From: Buddleja alternifolia | Taxonomy: Eukaryota > Streptophyta > Magnoliopsida > Lamiales > Scrophulariaceae | Direction of reading: 5' to 3' | DNA: 64,000 nt | NCBI GenBank assembly: GCA_019426215.1 | Contig: CM033404.1 | Span: 3,658,001-3,722,000, forward strand | Part shown: piece by piece, positions 46,821-59,799 of the stretch | Layout: each line of letters begins with the position of its first letter | Numbering within the stretch: the stretch's first letter is position 1 | Notes under the pieces: model-generated | Databases searched by the model: none | Told to the model about the DNA's origin: nothing | Seen by the model: the letters and a program-made list of their open reading frames with translations, nothing else | Position numbers and translations under genes: made by a program

Positions 46821-47273
46821 GTTTACGTAAATCTATGTGGGACAAGATAGACTGTAAATCACAGGATATAGTAGCTGTGTCATTGGCTAAGAAGCTGTGG
46901 GCTGTGATTCAAACATTGGGACAAGATGAGGTGACTGAGCTAATCAAGAAACCTTTCTCAATACTTCACGAAGCTGCCAAACAAGGGAATCTTAAGCTTA
47001 TAGATATGATTGTTAGAAGTGATCCTCATGGACCTCATCTTTTATTATTGAGAGATGACCACCATATTACAAACAGCTGCTTTATATCGACAAGCGAAGG
47101 TATTTGATCTGATTCGAAAGATGGGTTATCTGAAATGGATGTTAGCAACCTCTGTGGATGAGGATGATAACAACATTCTGCATTTAGCTGCGATATTAAT
47201 AACACCTCTGAACAGCTTGAAGGAGGTATCCGGGCCAGCTCTTCAAATGGAAAAGGAAATATCGTGGTATACG
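46821..47273 (+). pseudogene. Copy B exon 4: ankyrin repeats
   Basis: Acceptor ATAAAAG/GTTTACG. The frame shows LAKKLWAVIQTLGQ and FSILHEAAKQGNLKLIDMI, then shifts near 47060 to YRQAKVFDLIRKMGYLKW and DEDDNNILHLAAIL. It ends at donor ATACG/GTGAGA. Confidence 0.8.
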
Positions 47274-47373
47274 GTGAGAACTGAACAGAGGAATATTTCC
47301 CCACCCCCTCTTCTGTTGATGTCAATGTATCGTTTTGTTTTTCTTGACCAGATATACGTATTTATTAATGCAG

Positions 47374-47986
47374 AAAGTGAAGGAGGTAGTACCATATTCG
47401 TATCGCAAGATGAAAAATAAGGAAGGGTTGATACCAAGAGAAATGTTTTCCATGGAACACCGGGATTTGTTGGAAAAAGGCGAAAGGTGGATGAAGGAAA
47501 CATCTAATTCTTATATGCTCATCGCAACTTTAATTGCCACGGTGGCGTCTGCTGCAGCAATTACGCTACCTGGAGGAAATAACAATGATACGGGGATGCC
47601 ATTACTTTTGATGAGCAGTTTTTTTGGTATCTGACGCGGTGGCAATGTTATGTGCAACAGCATCTATGCTAACTTTCTTATTCATCTTTACCTCACGTTA
47701 CTCTGCGCGTCATTTTATCAAAAGGTTACCCGGGTCGTTTAGGATGGCAGAGGTTACACTTGAGTGCGCTGTTGCTGGTATGCTCGTTGCTTTCACATCA
47801 GCCTTCTATTTGGTCGTACATAAGGAACATGCTTGGATTCCCAACTGTGTATCTGCTTTTAGTTGTTTAGTATTATTACTTACCCCTCGCTCCAGGGCCC
47901 TGTTTCCAATCTCAATTAGTGAAGAAATAGAGAAATGGAAGAAGAAGAAGTGTGTTCCCATGAGTTGTTTTGATAGAAAAATATAG
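47374..47986 (+). pseudogene. Copy B exon 5: PGG domain
   Basis: After TTAATGCAG the frame reads KVKEVVPYSYRKMKNKEGL, then MLIATLIATVASAAAITLPG (first membrane segment), then shifts because of the 11 nt loss near 47616. The second frame (47624-47986) has the remaining membrane segments (AVAMLCATASMLTFLFI, AGMLVAFTSAFYLVV). Confidence 0.85.
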
Positions 47987-49357
47987 TATAATGATTAAGT
48001 GTGATGTGACGTGATATTTTTTTTTTGTAACAATTTTTTTTATTTTTGTGAAAAATTGATATGGATGTGTTTTGTTTTTGTAAGAATATTTAATATATTT
48101 AAGTTAAACTCATCGATTAAGACATTAAAAAATATACAAAGTGGATTTTATTTTGTAACCTAAATCATTTCAAATAAAGATATGTGATTATTTTGATAAT
48201 TATATCAAGATATTGGTTGATAAATTACTTTTAATTATTGAGTGAAATATCTAATTATGAATAGTAAAAATTTTGATTTTCTCTGAAAAATGTCAAATAA
48301 TCCATTTTTCAAATAAATTTGAGAGAAATGTCAAATAATTCATTTTTAAAAAATATTTGAGGTTTTTTTCTACAAAATTGTGTGTAGTATTTTTTTTGTG
48401 ATATTTTTTAGAGATGTCAAACAAATACATTTTTAATGAAAAAAAATTCTGAGAAATTGAGAAATGAGAAACAACGTCCCATCGGTCTAATGTTTTCACT
48501 CTCTAGGAAAGAGAGAGAGAGAGGATGTAGTGTTCACTGGATTGAAACTTACTAATTTGGATCATATCTCGTCTGTTCAGTATTGCAACCCAACTTGAAA
48601 CTTTGGTACTGTTGCGAATTTTTTCACTGAAACTAAGGTGCTATAAGTTTTCGTTTCTAATTTGCCCAACGCTTGGAAAAGATCACGTTGTGTACTTAGA
48701 ATCTACTACTCCATGTTAAATGCAAGTAGTTCCTAACAAAAGTTCTGTGCTTTTTTGAAACCCCCCATCCCCCAAAAAAAAAACAATAAATAATAATCTT
48801 GTCATTGGTAAGACCGTTCACCTAATATGTAGATTACCACTTGCCTTTGCATTATATATATTTTGTCAAGTTTGGATTCTCTAGTGTAAAAAGATATTTC
48901 ATCTCGTATTTCACATCATGCTCAGAGGATGGCCGGGGCTGGTAGCCACCCTCCATTCTAGAAAGAAAAAAAAAAGTTAGGTATATTTTCAAAATTTACA
49001 AAATTGCCCCACTAAAATGTAAAATTTGCACTTTGCATCCTGTAAGAATTTTCTGGCTCTGCCACCGATCATGTGCATAATTTTTTTCCAAAATGTAAAG
49101 TTGACTTGGAGTAGATTTTCTATTTTGCACTCGTCTTGGTCAACCGTATTTCACTAATCAAAGAGGTGAATGTAATTTTTCAAAATATAAAGGAGGCAAA
49201 ATAATTTGTTTCTAACTAGAGGAGGTGATTATAAAGTTTATTTATAAGAGGTGGTATAATCAAACAAATGTTTATTAATTTTGTTTTTATGATTTTTTTT
49301 CAAAAATGAGGGTACAATTGTTAATTTATAATTTTTGTCACGTTTGACTAACTTTTG
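47987..49357. other. 3' flank of copy B
   Basis: The first ~600 bp is AT-rich and special to unit 2. From about 48600 on it aligns with unit 1 (26660-27319). No gene is seen. Confidence 0.6.
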
Positions 49358-49982
49358 AGCAATTATAAATGATGCGGTTCGATTTTTACACCAAAATATT
49401 GTATTTTGTAAATATGATTAAATTACTAACGACTATGAATGAACTAATAAATATTTATGGGATGATATGAATATGGTAATGCCAAAGAGAGATTTTATTG
49501 CCTTTTTTGAGAGCGACAAAGATATGAATTCTTGCAATCAAAAGTCAACGTAAAAAATTACAAGTGCCAAACTTAGGCTATTTAAAGGCCCTTTGGCCGT
49601 CCCCTCTCCCTCTCTTGTCCTCATGGGGCTTTTCTTGATCAACAGGGAAATGGGTATCATTTCCAACCCCCACCCCCTCCACTTTTAGGGGATAGTGGGT
49701 GGTTGTTGACCCAGTCCAATTTGACCCTTCATCAATTTTGCTCGTAAGCTTCTAATTTGGTTTCTCATCACTTCTCTCATCAGCTATTCTGTCGTCTCTT
49801 TCATCAGCTATCCCATTAGGTGGATCTTGAGATCCTTTATGAGCTTGTTCGTCGAGCTTACATCTTGCTCTTGTTATGAGCACCCTTTTAGAGCTTTCAT
49901 GTTGGATTTTACTTCCATTATTTAGGCACAATCCATCATAGGATAACGTGGCCCGTTTCTTACTAGGCCTAATAAGAGATGT
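49358..49982. other. Single-copy spacer right of the duplication
   Basis: No coding region or element is recognised. Confidence 0.5.
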
Positions 49983-50064
49983 GAATTATATGGATTTTTT
50001 AAATAAATAATATACTTTTTAATATTAATTATTTAAATAATACAAAAAAAAATCATATCTAGCT

Positions 50065-50118
50065 GGGTACGCCAATAATAATGGCGTACCCACCTGAGGC
50101 GCCATTATCAATGGCATA
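50065..50118. repeat. Terminal palindromes of MULE 'c'
   Basis: GGGTACGCCA (50065-50074) pairs with TGGCGTACCC (50082-50091). The next block, GGCGCCATTATCAATGG, resembles the palindromes of MULE 'b' (GGCGCCATTTCAAATGG). Partners occur at 61570-61670. Confidence 0.9.
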
Positions 50119-50199
50119 CTCACATTTTTATTTTTTTTTAATTTTGCTGCAATTTTTTTTAATTATTTATGTGACCAGGTACGCCATTGTGAATGGTGT

Positions 50200-51940
50200 T
50201 GTTGAGTTTCGTTCGAAAAAGCATAAAGGCAGCGGAAGGAATTTCAAAAATTAAAACGAAAACCCAATTGGTACTCTAATTCGCATAATTGAATCTAAAA
50301 GCGTATAACGAGTAAAACTTATTTGTTAATATGAATATGATGATGGAGAAAAACTTCTTCTTCTCCAAATTCGAAATATTGAAGCTTTCAAATCATCAAT
50401 CCTTTGATTTGATTTTTCAAACTTGAACTTGATCCGAACAACGAAAATACGTCGTCTCTAAATCGTCACGCACGGATCAACAAACGAAAAATCCCCTTTA
50501 TTCTTTCTCTATGGTCGACGGCTAGGTATAGAGGAGGGGAGGAATATTTTTCTTTCTTTTGAGAGTTATGAGAGTTGTGTATTCTCTTTTTTTGTTCTAA
50601 GTCAAAGAGTCCTTATATACCTCATGACTTATTGAACAAGTCAAAACAAAAGAGCCCTAATATGTGGCCTCTCAATGATGCCACTTTGAGGCCTCATAGG
50701 CGTCCAATTGGGCTCCTTATTTAGCCCCGGGATTTATTTTGTTTAATTAATTTCTTGTTTCAATTAATAATTTATTATATTCAATAAATTAATTAATTAA
50801 TATTTCACAAGGAAATTAATTAATAATTAATCTTATCATTATAATTAATTATTTCATCTAATGAATAATGAATTATTTAATTTATCCAATAAATTAAAAC
50901 TGCCAGAAGAAATAATAGAAATTCTTTTTTCTTCATTTTTCTTTGTCAATCCTTTAACACGACTCTTTAGGTTCGTTTCATTTGGCAATGAGAGGAAACC
51001 AAAGGAAGTGGGTAACACCTAGCCAGTCACGTGGCCCACTTCGTAACCCAAACGAAAATGAATGATAGGATCATTCCGAAACCTTCCAATCGTAAATACC
51101 GTATATGTATAAACCCTTTGTTCACGTTTCCCGGTCAAGTGAGAGTCATGGTTATGTCAAACTCACTGGACTTGACCATATGTATAAATCATAATAAATA
51201 CGAGATCATTGAGATCGATTTAGTGCCAAGCACAATCGTCTCGTTTGCTTTGGCCAAAGACTTTGATCTCTATTTATCTATAATTACATAGGGTACATAC
51301 TCATTCACTTATGAGAGAACAAATCTCATATTAGATATTTGCTAAGATTACCACTTGCCCATCAAGTCCGCATTTCGAGGTTGACCCCACCAAAGGGTGA
51401 ATTGGGTCTAACTACTCTAGTGAAAGACTTGACGTCACAAGTGCATCTTCAGCCTGATACTTCAGGTCAAAGGTTCACATATACCTATTACGCATAATCA
51501 GTTCCGTCATTGACAGTCACAGAGTGAAAACCCATGTGACAAAACCGATGCGAGTCGTGTTCGAACATATCAGTTCCACTGACGTGTCTACAATCTTAAT
51601 CTCCTATCATCCCATGATACCAGACAGACACTCCCATGTCGGAGCTAAGATTGTACAAGTATTCGAAGTCTTTATTTGTCCATTAAAGACTTCATATTAC
51701 TTGCGAACTTATTTTAGTAATCAAGATCGATCTCTCTAGTGCCAATCTTCCTATCTCATAGGAACTAGAGGGATCGCACTGAAAACACGGACAAAACATT
51801 TTACACAACTTATAGATGCAGATAAGAATTAAGTGAAATCTCAATAATGCATTTTATTTAAGAAGAGTTTAAGTTCAATACAAGATATATATGCCCTATA
51901 CATTCTATCCTCTATGGCATCTGAGGGCATAATCCTAACA
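50200..51940 (-). repeat. 3' LTR of copia D
   Basis: TGTTGAG...CCTAACA in plus orientation; 1741 bp. Confidence 0.95.
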
Positions 51941-51952
51941 ATCTCCCACTTA
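51941..51952 (-). other. Polypurine tract of copia D
   Basis: On the minus strand TAAGTGGGAGAT directly precedes the 3' LTR. Confidence 0.75.
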
Positions 51953-51965
51953 CACTCAATGCCAC

Positions 51966-54900
51966 TCATCTAATACCTATCATTTCCAGGTGTTGGTCCA
52001 AAACAGCCCGAGGTAGTGGTTTGGTGAACGGGTTAGCTATATTGTCAGCTGAGGCTATTTTCTGCACTGCTATCTCTCCTCTGCCAACGATCTCCGTGAT
52101 GATGTGAAATCTTCTCTCAATATGTTTGGACTTGTTATGAGACCTCAGTTCCTTGGCTTGCGCTATCGCTCCATTGTTATCACAATAAAGTGGCAAGGGT
52201 AGCTGAGCACTAGGGACCGTTCCAAGTTCTCCAAGAAACTTCCTCATCCAAACAGATTCTTTCGTTGCCTCTGAGGCTGCTACATACTCTGCTTCAGTGG
52301 TGGAATCAGCGGTTATGCTTTGCTTGGAGCTCTTCCTCCAAGACACCGCTCCACGATTGAGAGTAAAAACAAACCCTGAAGTGGATTTTCGGTCATCAAC
52401 ATCATACTGAAAGTTTGAATCAGAATAACCTTCCATCTTCAGGTCTCCACCTCCATAGATGATAATCATATCCTTAGTTCGTTTCAGATACTTTAGGATA
52501 TTCTTCACAGCTTTCCAATGTTCCTTTCCCGGGTTTGCCTAAAATCGACTCACCACGCTCACAACATAGGCAATGTCCGGTCTAGTACACAGCATTGCAT
52601 ACATCAGGCTACCAAATGCAGAAGCATAGGGTACATTACTCATCTCTTGTCTATCTTCTTCACTTTGAGGATACATAGACTTGGATAAGTGTACTCCATG
52701 CCTCATGGGAAGAAACCATTTCTTAGAGTTGTCCATCCTAAACCTCTTTAGGACCTTTTCTAAGTAAAGGGCTTGAGAGAGGCCTATCATTCTATTCGTT
52801 CTATCCCTGTAGATACGAATTCCTACATGTATGTGGCTTCTCCCAAGTCTTTCATGGAAAACGTACTCGAAAGCCATTTCTTGACAGTGGTGAGCATTCC
52901 TACGTCATTTCCTATAAGTAGAATGTCATCCACATATAGTACTAAGAACGAGAGTTTACTCCCACTAATCTTCTTGTAGACACATGGTTCATCTTCGTTC
53001 TTGATGAAGCCATATCCCTTAACTTCTTCATCAAAACGGAGATTCCAGCTTCTAGATGCTTGCTTGAAACTGAAAATGGACCTCCTCGGACTCGGACACA
53101 AAACCCTTTGGCTGTTCCATATAGATATCCTCCTCGAGGAATCCATTTAGAAAGGCCGTTTTGACATCCATTTGTCATATCTCATAATTTAAGTATGCAG
53201 CTATGGATAACAGAATTCGTATGGACTTTATCATAGCCACAGGCAAAAAGGTTTCTTGATAGTCAATTCCTTCTCTTTGACTATACTCTTTCGCTACGAG
53301 CCTGGCTTTAAAGGTGTCAACCTTGCCATCGCTACCTATCTTTCTTTTGTAGATCCACTTATATCTTATAGGTTTTATACCTTCAGGACGATCTACCAAA
53401 GTCCAGACATGGTTCGATTGCATAGAGTCCATTTCTGTTTCCATGGCTTCTCGCCATCTTGAAGCGTCGACATCCACCATCGCTTGATCATAGGTACAAG
53501 GATCATCTTCATGACCTTCTTGTACTACAGTGTGAAGCTCTCGCTCCCCCTGTAGTAGATACCCATACCTCTCAGGTTCATGCGGTGTTCTACCAGATCT
53601 ACATGGTGATTGTGCTACTATGGGTTCAGGCCTCGGTTCTTGAACAGATGTATTTGAGGGGGTCTCATTTTGTTCTTCTAGAACAATTTTCCTACCTTTG
53701 CCCCTTTTCAAGATGAACTCATCCTCAAGGAAGTGAGCTTGTAGGGCCACGATGATTCTTTGATCATCATGCAGGTAAAAAAAGAATCCCATGGAATCTT
53801 CAGGATAACCAATGAAACGTCCCATTAGGGATCTTGCCTCCAATTTCTCCACTTTAGTCTTCTTGACATAAGTGGGGCATCCCCAAATCTTAATATGATT
53901 AAGACTCGGTTTCCTATTATTCCACATCTCATGCGGAGATTTAGGAATGGATTTGGAGGAACATCTGTTCAAAACATGAGCAGCGGTAAAGAGCGCGTAT
54001 CCCCACAACGAAATGGGTAAATCAGTGTAACTAAGCATGGAACGAACCATGTCCAACAGTGTTCGATTCCTTCCATTCAGTTGAGAAGTTGCTAGTGGTG
54101 TTAGTTATAATATTATTCCTTGTTGTCTTAGGAATTCATCAAACTCGGCACTCATATATTCTCCTCCACAATCCGATCATAGAGTTTTTATATTTTGCCC
54201 AGTTTGATTTTCTACTAAGGCCTTGAACTCTTTGAATCTTTCAAAGGATTCAGACTTTTGCTTCATCAGATACACTAGACCAAATCTTGAATGGTCGTCA
54301 GTGAAAGTGATGAAGTAGTAGAAACCTCCACGAGCCATTTCTCCAAATGGTCCGCAGACGTCGGTATGCACTAATCCTAAGACTTGCGTAGCCCTTTCAA
54401 AAGTCCCTGTGAAGGGGGATCTAGCCATCTTGCCTAACAGACATGATTCACATGTAGGAATAGGGTCCGACCCTAGTGAGCTTAAAAGCCCATCTTTTTC
54501 CATTTTGTGGATCTTGTGATCTCCGGCATGGCCTAGTCTAAGATGTCACTTGAGTCTTAAGTTAGTTTCTTGCCTACCACGTTTATGTGTTACAACATTA
54601 ACATCAGATGAATTACGGATATTTAAATAATACAAACCATTAACTAAACATGCATTGCCAACTAATTTATTTCCATAATAAATGTCGCAATTTAATTTAG
54701 AAAAATGGAATGTATATCCAATCTTAACTAAGATAGGAATAGATACAATGTTCTTAAGCCCCTTGGGTAAAACCAAAACATTATCTAAAAACAGTAAATG
54801 TCCAGAATTCAAATAAAGAGAAGTAGATCTGATCCTAGTAGTTGCGACGTTTTTCCTACTGCCTACTTTGATCATCACTTCTTCTCAGCCCAGCTTTCTA

Positions 54901-55847
54901 CTTCTCTGTAGATCCTGATCCAAACAACAAACATGGGCACTAGCCCCTGAGTCCAGAATCCATGAAGTAGAAAATACGGTCATAAAACAGTTAGTTTCAA
55001 AAATAAATAGTTCCATACCTTGTGCGCCTTTGCCTAATTTGGGACAGTTTCTCTTCCAGTGGCCAAGCTCACCGCACTCGAGACATCTATCCATTTTCTT
55101 AAGTTCTTTGCTCTTGTAAAACCCCTGAGCCTTTCCCTTACCCTTCTTGGTACCCCTTTGAGCTTCAAGCTCGCTAAACTTTTTTTTGTTCTTCTCCTTC
55201 TTAGACTTTTTGGGTCCAGAAAAGATGACCAAGGCAGTTTCCTTTCCCTTTGGTTTCATTTGAGATTATGCAGTAACCAACTTGTTCATTAGCCCAGCTA
55301 AATTGCACTCTATCTCATTGCAGTTAAAGTTAACCACAAATTGGGAGAAGGAATCAGGAAGAGACTGCAAGATTAAGTCAGTTTGAAGGATGGCATTCAT
55401 GGTGAATTCGAGAGCTTCCAATTTCTCGATCCTCGAAATCATTTTGAGGACATGATCACCAACCTTCTCACTTTCTTTCATCTTGGCTCCGAAGAGCTCT
55501 TTCGATATCTCATATCGTGCAGTTCGACTATGCTCTCCATAGATCTCTACCAGGTGCGCTAGGATAGCTCCTGCAGTGGTCATCTTATCATGTGACCTTT
55601 GAAGATCATTAGTCATAGATCCCACCATGTATCCTCTCACCCAGAGGTCGTCCTTAACCCATTTTTCATGGGCTTGGACCTCTTCCTCGTTCGCACGTGT
55701 TCTAGCAGGAGCCGCCAGGATATCAGCCTCCAAGACGTATCCCAGTGATTCCATATTGAGGACAATCCTCAAATTTCTAAGTCAGTCCACATAATTGGGT
55801 CCAGTCAGAGTATTCTTTTCGAGTAGAATTGAAAGTGGGTTTGTCAT
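51966..55847 (-). pseudogene. gag-pol of copia D, riddled with stop codons
   Basis: The frame starts at ATG 55847. Order: gag (to 55266); a Lys-rich stretch and CCHC knuckle CLECGELGHWKRNC (near 55085); protease LDSGASAHV (near 54953); integrase (HLRLGHAG near 54540, ESCLLG, HTDVCGPFGE, TDDHSRFG); reverse transcriptase (VDRPEGIKPIRYKWIYKRK near 53400, YVDDILL near 52936); RNase H (YCDNNGAIAQAKELRSHNKS, ANPFTKPLP). The same reading frame persists from gag to RNase H except for a shifted stretch around 53146-52823. Stops at 55784, 55268, 54887, 54548, 54179, 54107, 53177 and 52541 all fit C-to-T or G-to-A changes of Trp, Arg or Gln codons. Confidence 0.9.
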
Positions 55848-57987
55848 ATTTGAGAGAGATAAACGAGAAAATGACTGCAGAAATAAACCAGATTTATTAG
55901 ATTACTTTGTTTTGACTTAACCAAGAAAAATTAAGGACTTAAAATTTATCTTGGCTCCCACTGCATTTTTCGAATCCCACACTCCCATGTGAAAATCGGG
56001 AATCATCATTGACATCGATTCCACAGTAGGTATTGAGGTCTTCAATTAATTAAATAGGTTGAAACCTAACCGGTTTCTGACCCATTAATTATTTGAAGTG
56101 ATATCTAATATCAATTTATCCAATAAATGTTTCAATACGTTTCCCCATAGTTCACCAAACCGCAACCCATTCGATTTATAGGTTCGTGAATTACCCGAGT
56201 TTATCCCACTAACTCCTATAATCTAGCATTTGAATTTTACCTTGCAACCGAACAGGTTTCTGGGGTGAAATATATTTCGATTAAGGCATTTGCATGCACT
56301 TTATAAAATTTCAAATTATTTCTAAATGTATAACCCCCATAACTGGGAAGCATTACACATTTATAGTAATTCTAATTTTAGAAAGCTCAGTAGAGGGTGA
56401 GGATGTCAAACATCCTTTTTTAACTTGGTATAATTTATTTGGAAGAATTTAATTCGTCAAAAGATTTTGGTCTCACTTTGCACATTATTCAATTTATATA
56501 GCGCTTTATTCTATATTGATCATGCATAAAAATACTACTAATAATCATGCCTTTCAATATAAATAAACATAGAATTTAAATAAATGAATAAATAAATTCA
56601 TCACTTGATCATGGACTTTTATTAGAGGACCCGAGCAAATGGCCATCACAAAAAGCATATATTAAACCTATTAAACATTCATGGGCCTTTTGACTTTATC
56701 AACTTTGAACTATTTTATCTCGATTCCTAAAACAACTCATACATTATTTCTAAGAACATAATAAATAGCTTCAAATTTGATAACCCATAAAATTAAAGGT
56801 AAAACATAAAATCCTAAGTCCATGATTAGTGTTTTAATCACATGAGACATGCTCGCATCAATTAATACATGCTCGCAATATTAAATCACTTATGTTGATT
56901 ATTAAAATTTTAGTCCAACTAAAAAAAACATCCTTTATAAAATTTCTTATGATTTCACATATTCACTATTTCAATTAAAATCACTCTAGTCCAACTAGAT
57001 GACTTAGATGTACGAAATTAAGAATTAAGTGCATCTACCTTTAATTAAAATAATATGAACACATAAAATATGAAATTCTATATTTTATTTTATTATGATC
57101 TAAAGCCATCAAAAATTGGAAATACTTTTATTTGATCAAATAATTAATTATCAATCTCTAAGAAAAATAATTTATATTCCTTATTCAAAATGAAGTAATT
57201 TTCAAGTCGAGGAAAAAATAATAATATTTAATCTATAAATCAATTATTAATCTCCAAGAAAAATAATTAACTAGTTCTAATTAAATATTGTATTCCAATT
57301 AACCTCATTGGGCTCGATTTCATCAAACCCAAGTCACCATTTTTTTGGTCTACTTGGATTCAATTTAATTGGGCTCAAAATAATTAATTAGAACAACATT
57401 CACGTTTATTAATTTCTTATTGGGGTAAATTTAATTTAAATCCAAATCACCAATCTAATTGGCCGAATTAGATTTAATTAGATTAAGTCCAAACTAATTA
57501 ACAAATTGAAATTGGATAATTCTCAATTGGGCTTGATTTAAATTATTCGGGTCATCATCCTTTTGATCCACCCAATTAATTAAAATCATCCAAAATTCAA
57601 AAAATAATTTCGGCCCATACATAGCCCATTTTACGACCCGAATCCATGACCCGGATCAACGAATTAGGTATCCAAACCCACGACCCGTCGGGCCACGGTC
57701 ACAACCCTACGGGCCGTGACTGGGTAGGGCCGGGCCGTTCGCGCTAAACAGCGCGAGGGCTGTTGCGTGCATTTTTCTCGGGGCTTTCGAGCTCCGTTTT
57801 TTCTCGGTATTTTTCGATTTTCAATATCATCAAAAATGCCCAGATTTACAATAACTAAAAAAAAAAAAAAACTAGGCAAAAAAACATAAAACGCAGATTT
57901 AAGAAAAACATACAAACATGCTTCAAAAACACATAACATGCAATTCTCAAATCACGTAAACAAGATCAAATATGCAAATCAGAGATT
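55848..57987 (-). other. Untranslated leader of copia D
   Basis: About 2.1 kb between primer-binding site and gag, AT-rich without a supported gene. A 91-codon frame at 57664-57939 is not recognised. Confidence 0.6.
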
Positions 57988-58000
57988 GGCTCTGATACCA
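57988..58000 (-). other. Primer-binding site of copia D (initiator tRNA-Met type)
   Basis: On the minus strand TGGTATCAGAGCC lies one base after the 5' LTR; this is the standard plant copia/gypsy site. Confidence 0.95.
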
Positions 58001-58001
58001 C

Positions 58002-59780
58002 TGTTGGGTTTCGTTCAAAAAAGCATAAACGCGGTGGAAGGGATTTCAAAAATTTAAACAAAAATCCAATTGGTACTCTAATTCGCATAATTGAATCTAA
58101 AAGCGTATAACGAATAAAATTTACTCGTTAATATGAATATGATGATGGAGAAAAACTTCTTCTTCTCCAAACTCGAAATATTGAAGCTTCCAAATCTTCA
58201 ATCCTTTGATTTGATTCTTCAAACTTGAACTTGATCTGAACAACAAAAATACATCGTCTCTAAATCGTCACGCACGGATCAACAAACGAAAAATCCCCTT
58301 TCTTCTTTCTCTATGGTCGACGGCTAGGTATAGAGGAGGGGAGGAATATTTTTCTTTATTTTGAGAGTTATGAGAGTTGTGTATTCTCCTTTCTTATTCT
58401 AAGTCAAAGAGTCCTTATATACCTCATGACTTATTGAGCAAGTCAAAACAAAAGAGCCCTAATATGTGACCTCTCAAAGACGCCACTTTGAGGCCTCATA
58501 GGCGTCCAATTGGACTCCTTATTTAGCCCCGGGATTTGTTTTGTTTAATTAATTTTTTGTTTCAATTAATAATTTATTATATTCAATAAATAAATTAATT
58601 AATTAAATAACCAAATTAATTAAATAAATTAATTCATTAATATATTTCACAAGAAAATTAATTAATAATTAATCTTATCATTATAATTAATTATTTCATC
58701 TAATGAATAATGAATTATTTAATTTATCCAATAAATTAAAACTACCAGAAGAAATAATAGAAATTCCTTTTTCTTCATTTTTCTTTGTTAATCCTTTAGC
58801 GTGACTCTTTAGGTTCGTTTCGTTTGGCAATGAGAGGAAACCAAAGGAAGTAGGTAACACCTAGCCAGTCACGTGACCCACTTCGTAACCTAAACGAAAA
58901 CGAATGATAGGATCATTCCGAAACCTTCCAATCGTAAATACCGTATATGTATAAACCCTTTGTTCAAGTTCCCCGAGCAAGTGAGAGTCATGGTTATGTC
59001 AAACTCATTGGACTTGACCATATGTATAAATCATAATAAATACGAGATCATTGAGATCGATTTAGTGCCAAGCACAATCGTCTCGTTTGCTTTGGCAAAA
59101 GATTTTGATCTCTATTTATCTATAATTACATAGGGTACATACTCATTCACTTATGAGAGAACAAATCACATATTAGATATCTGCTAAGATTACCACTTGC
59201 CCATCAAGTCCGTATTTCAAGGTTGACCCCACCAAAGGGTGAATTAGGTCTAACTACTCTAGTGAAAGACTTGAGGTCACAAGTGCATCTTCAGCCTGAT
59301 ATTTCAGGTCAAAGGTCCACATATACCTATTACGCATAATCAGTTCCGTCATTGACAGTCACAGAGTGAAAATTCATGTGACAAAACCGATGCGAGTCGT
59401 GTTCGAACATATCAGTTCCATTGACGTGTCTACAATCTTAATCTCCTATCATCCCATGATACCAGACAGGCACTCCCATGTCAGAGCTAAAATTGTACAA
59501 GTATTCGAAATCTTTATTTGTCCATTAAAGATTTCATATTACTTGCGAACTTATTTTAGTAATCAAGATCGATCTCTCTAGTGCTAATCTTCCTATCCCA
59601 TAGGAAGTAGAGGGATCTCACTGAAAACATGGACAAAACGTTTTATACAACTTATAGATGTAGATAAGAATTAAGTGAAAACACAATAATGCCTTTTATT
59701 TAAGAAGAGCTTAAGTTCAATACAAGATATATGCCCTATACATTCTATCCTCTATGGCATCTGAGGGCATAATCCTAACA
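58002..59780 (-). repeat. 5' LTR of copia D
   Basis: 1779 bp; contains a ~38 bp AT-rich segment (near 58590-58640) that is absent from the 3' LTR. Confidence 0.95.
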
Positions 59781-59799
59781 GGTGTACCCAGTCAGAATT

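Larger units (their letters stand above)
43967..47986 (+). pseudogene. Ankyrin-repeat/PGG-domain membrane protein gene, copy B (ACD6-like), disrupted
   Basis: Exons recognisable by comparison with copy A: E3 43967-44972 (split by the MULE 44001-44716), E4 46821-47273, E5 47374-47986. Counterparts of E1 and E2 are missing; copia C fills that interval, so the gene lacks its start and first repeats. E3-E4 splice in phase (CCAG/GTTTACG gives SPGLRKSMWDK). Lesions: the MULE plus extra TA-rich sequence in E3; a small deletion in E4 near 47060 that shifts the frame; an 11 nt loss in E5 near 47616 (AAGTGGTTCAC in copy A) that shifts it again inside the PGG domain. The C-terminus differs from copy A and ends in a Lys-rich tail (EEIEKWKKKKCVPM). 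Confidence 0.85.
27335..49357. repeat. Tandem segmental duplication, unit 2
   Basis: Second copy of the unit at 1516-27319, with the same start and end sequences. It contains the second ankyrin/PGG gene and its own set of later insertions. Confidence 0.85.
50200..59780 (-). mobile_element. Ty1/copia retrotransposon D, 9581 bp, long LTRs, inserted in MULE 'c'
   Basis: The LTRs are 50200-51940 (3') and 58002-59780 (5') on the minus strand, with a perfect 5 bp duplication GGTGT (50195-50199, 59781-59785). The LTR ends differ at many positions (about ten in the first 70 bp), so it is older than copia A. LTRs of about 1.75 kb are long for copia. A relative left the solo LTR at 16239-17841. Confidence 0.95.

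Noticed and set aside
51031..51291. 86-codon frame in the copia D 3' LTR (also 51524-51739 and 59366-59581)
   Set aside because: They lie wholly in LTR sequence, on the strand opposite to the element, without any family signal.
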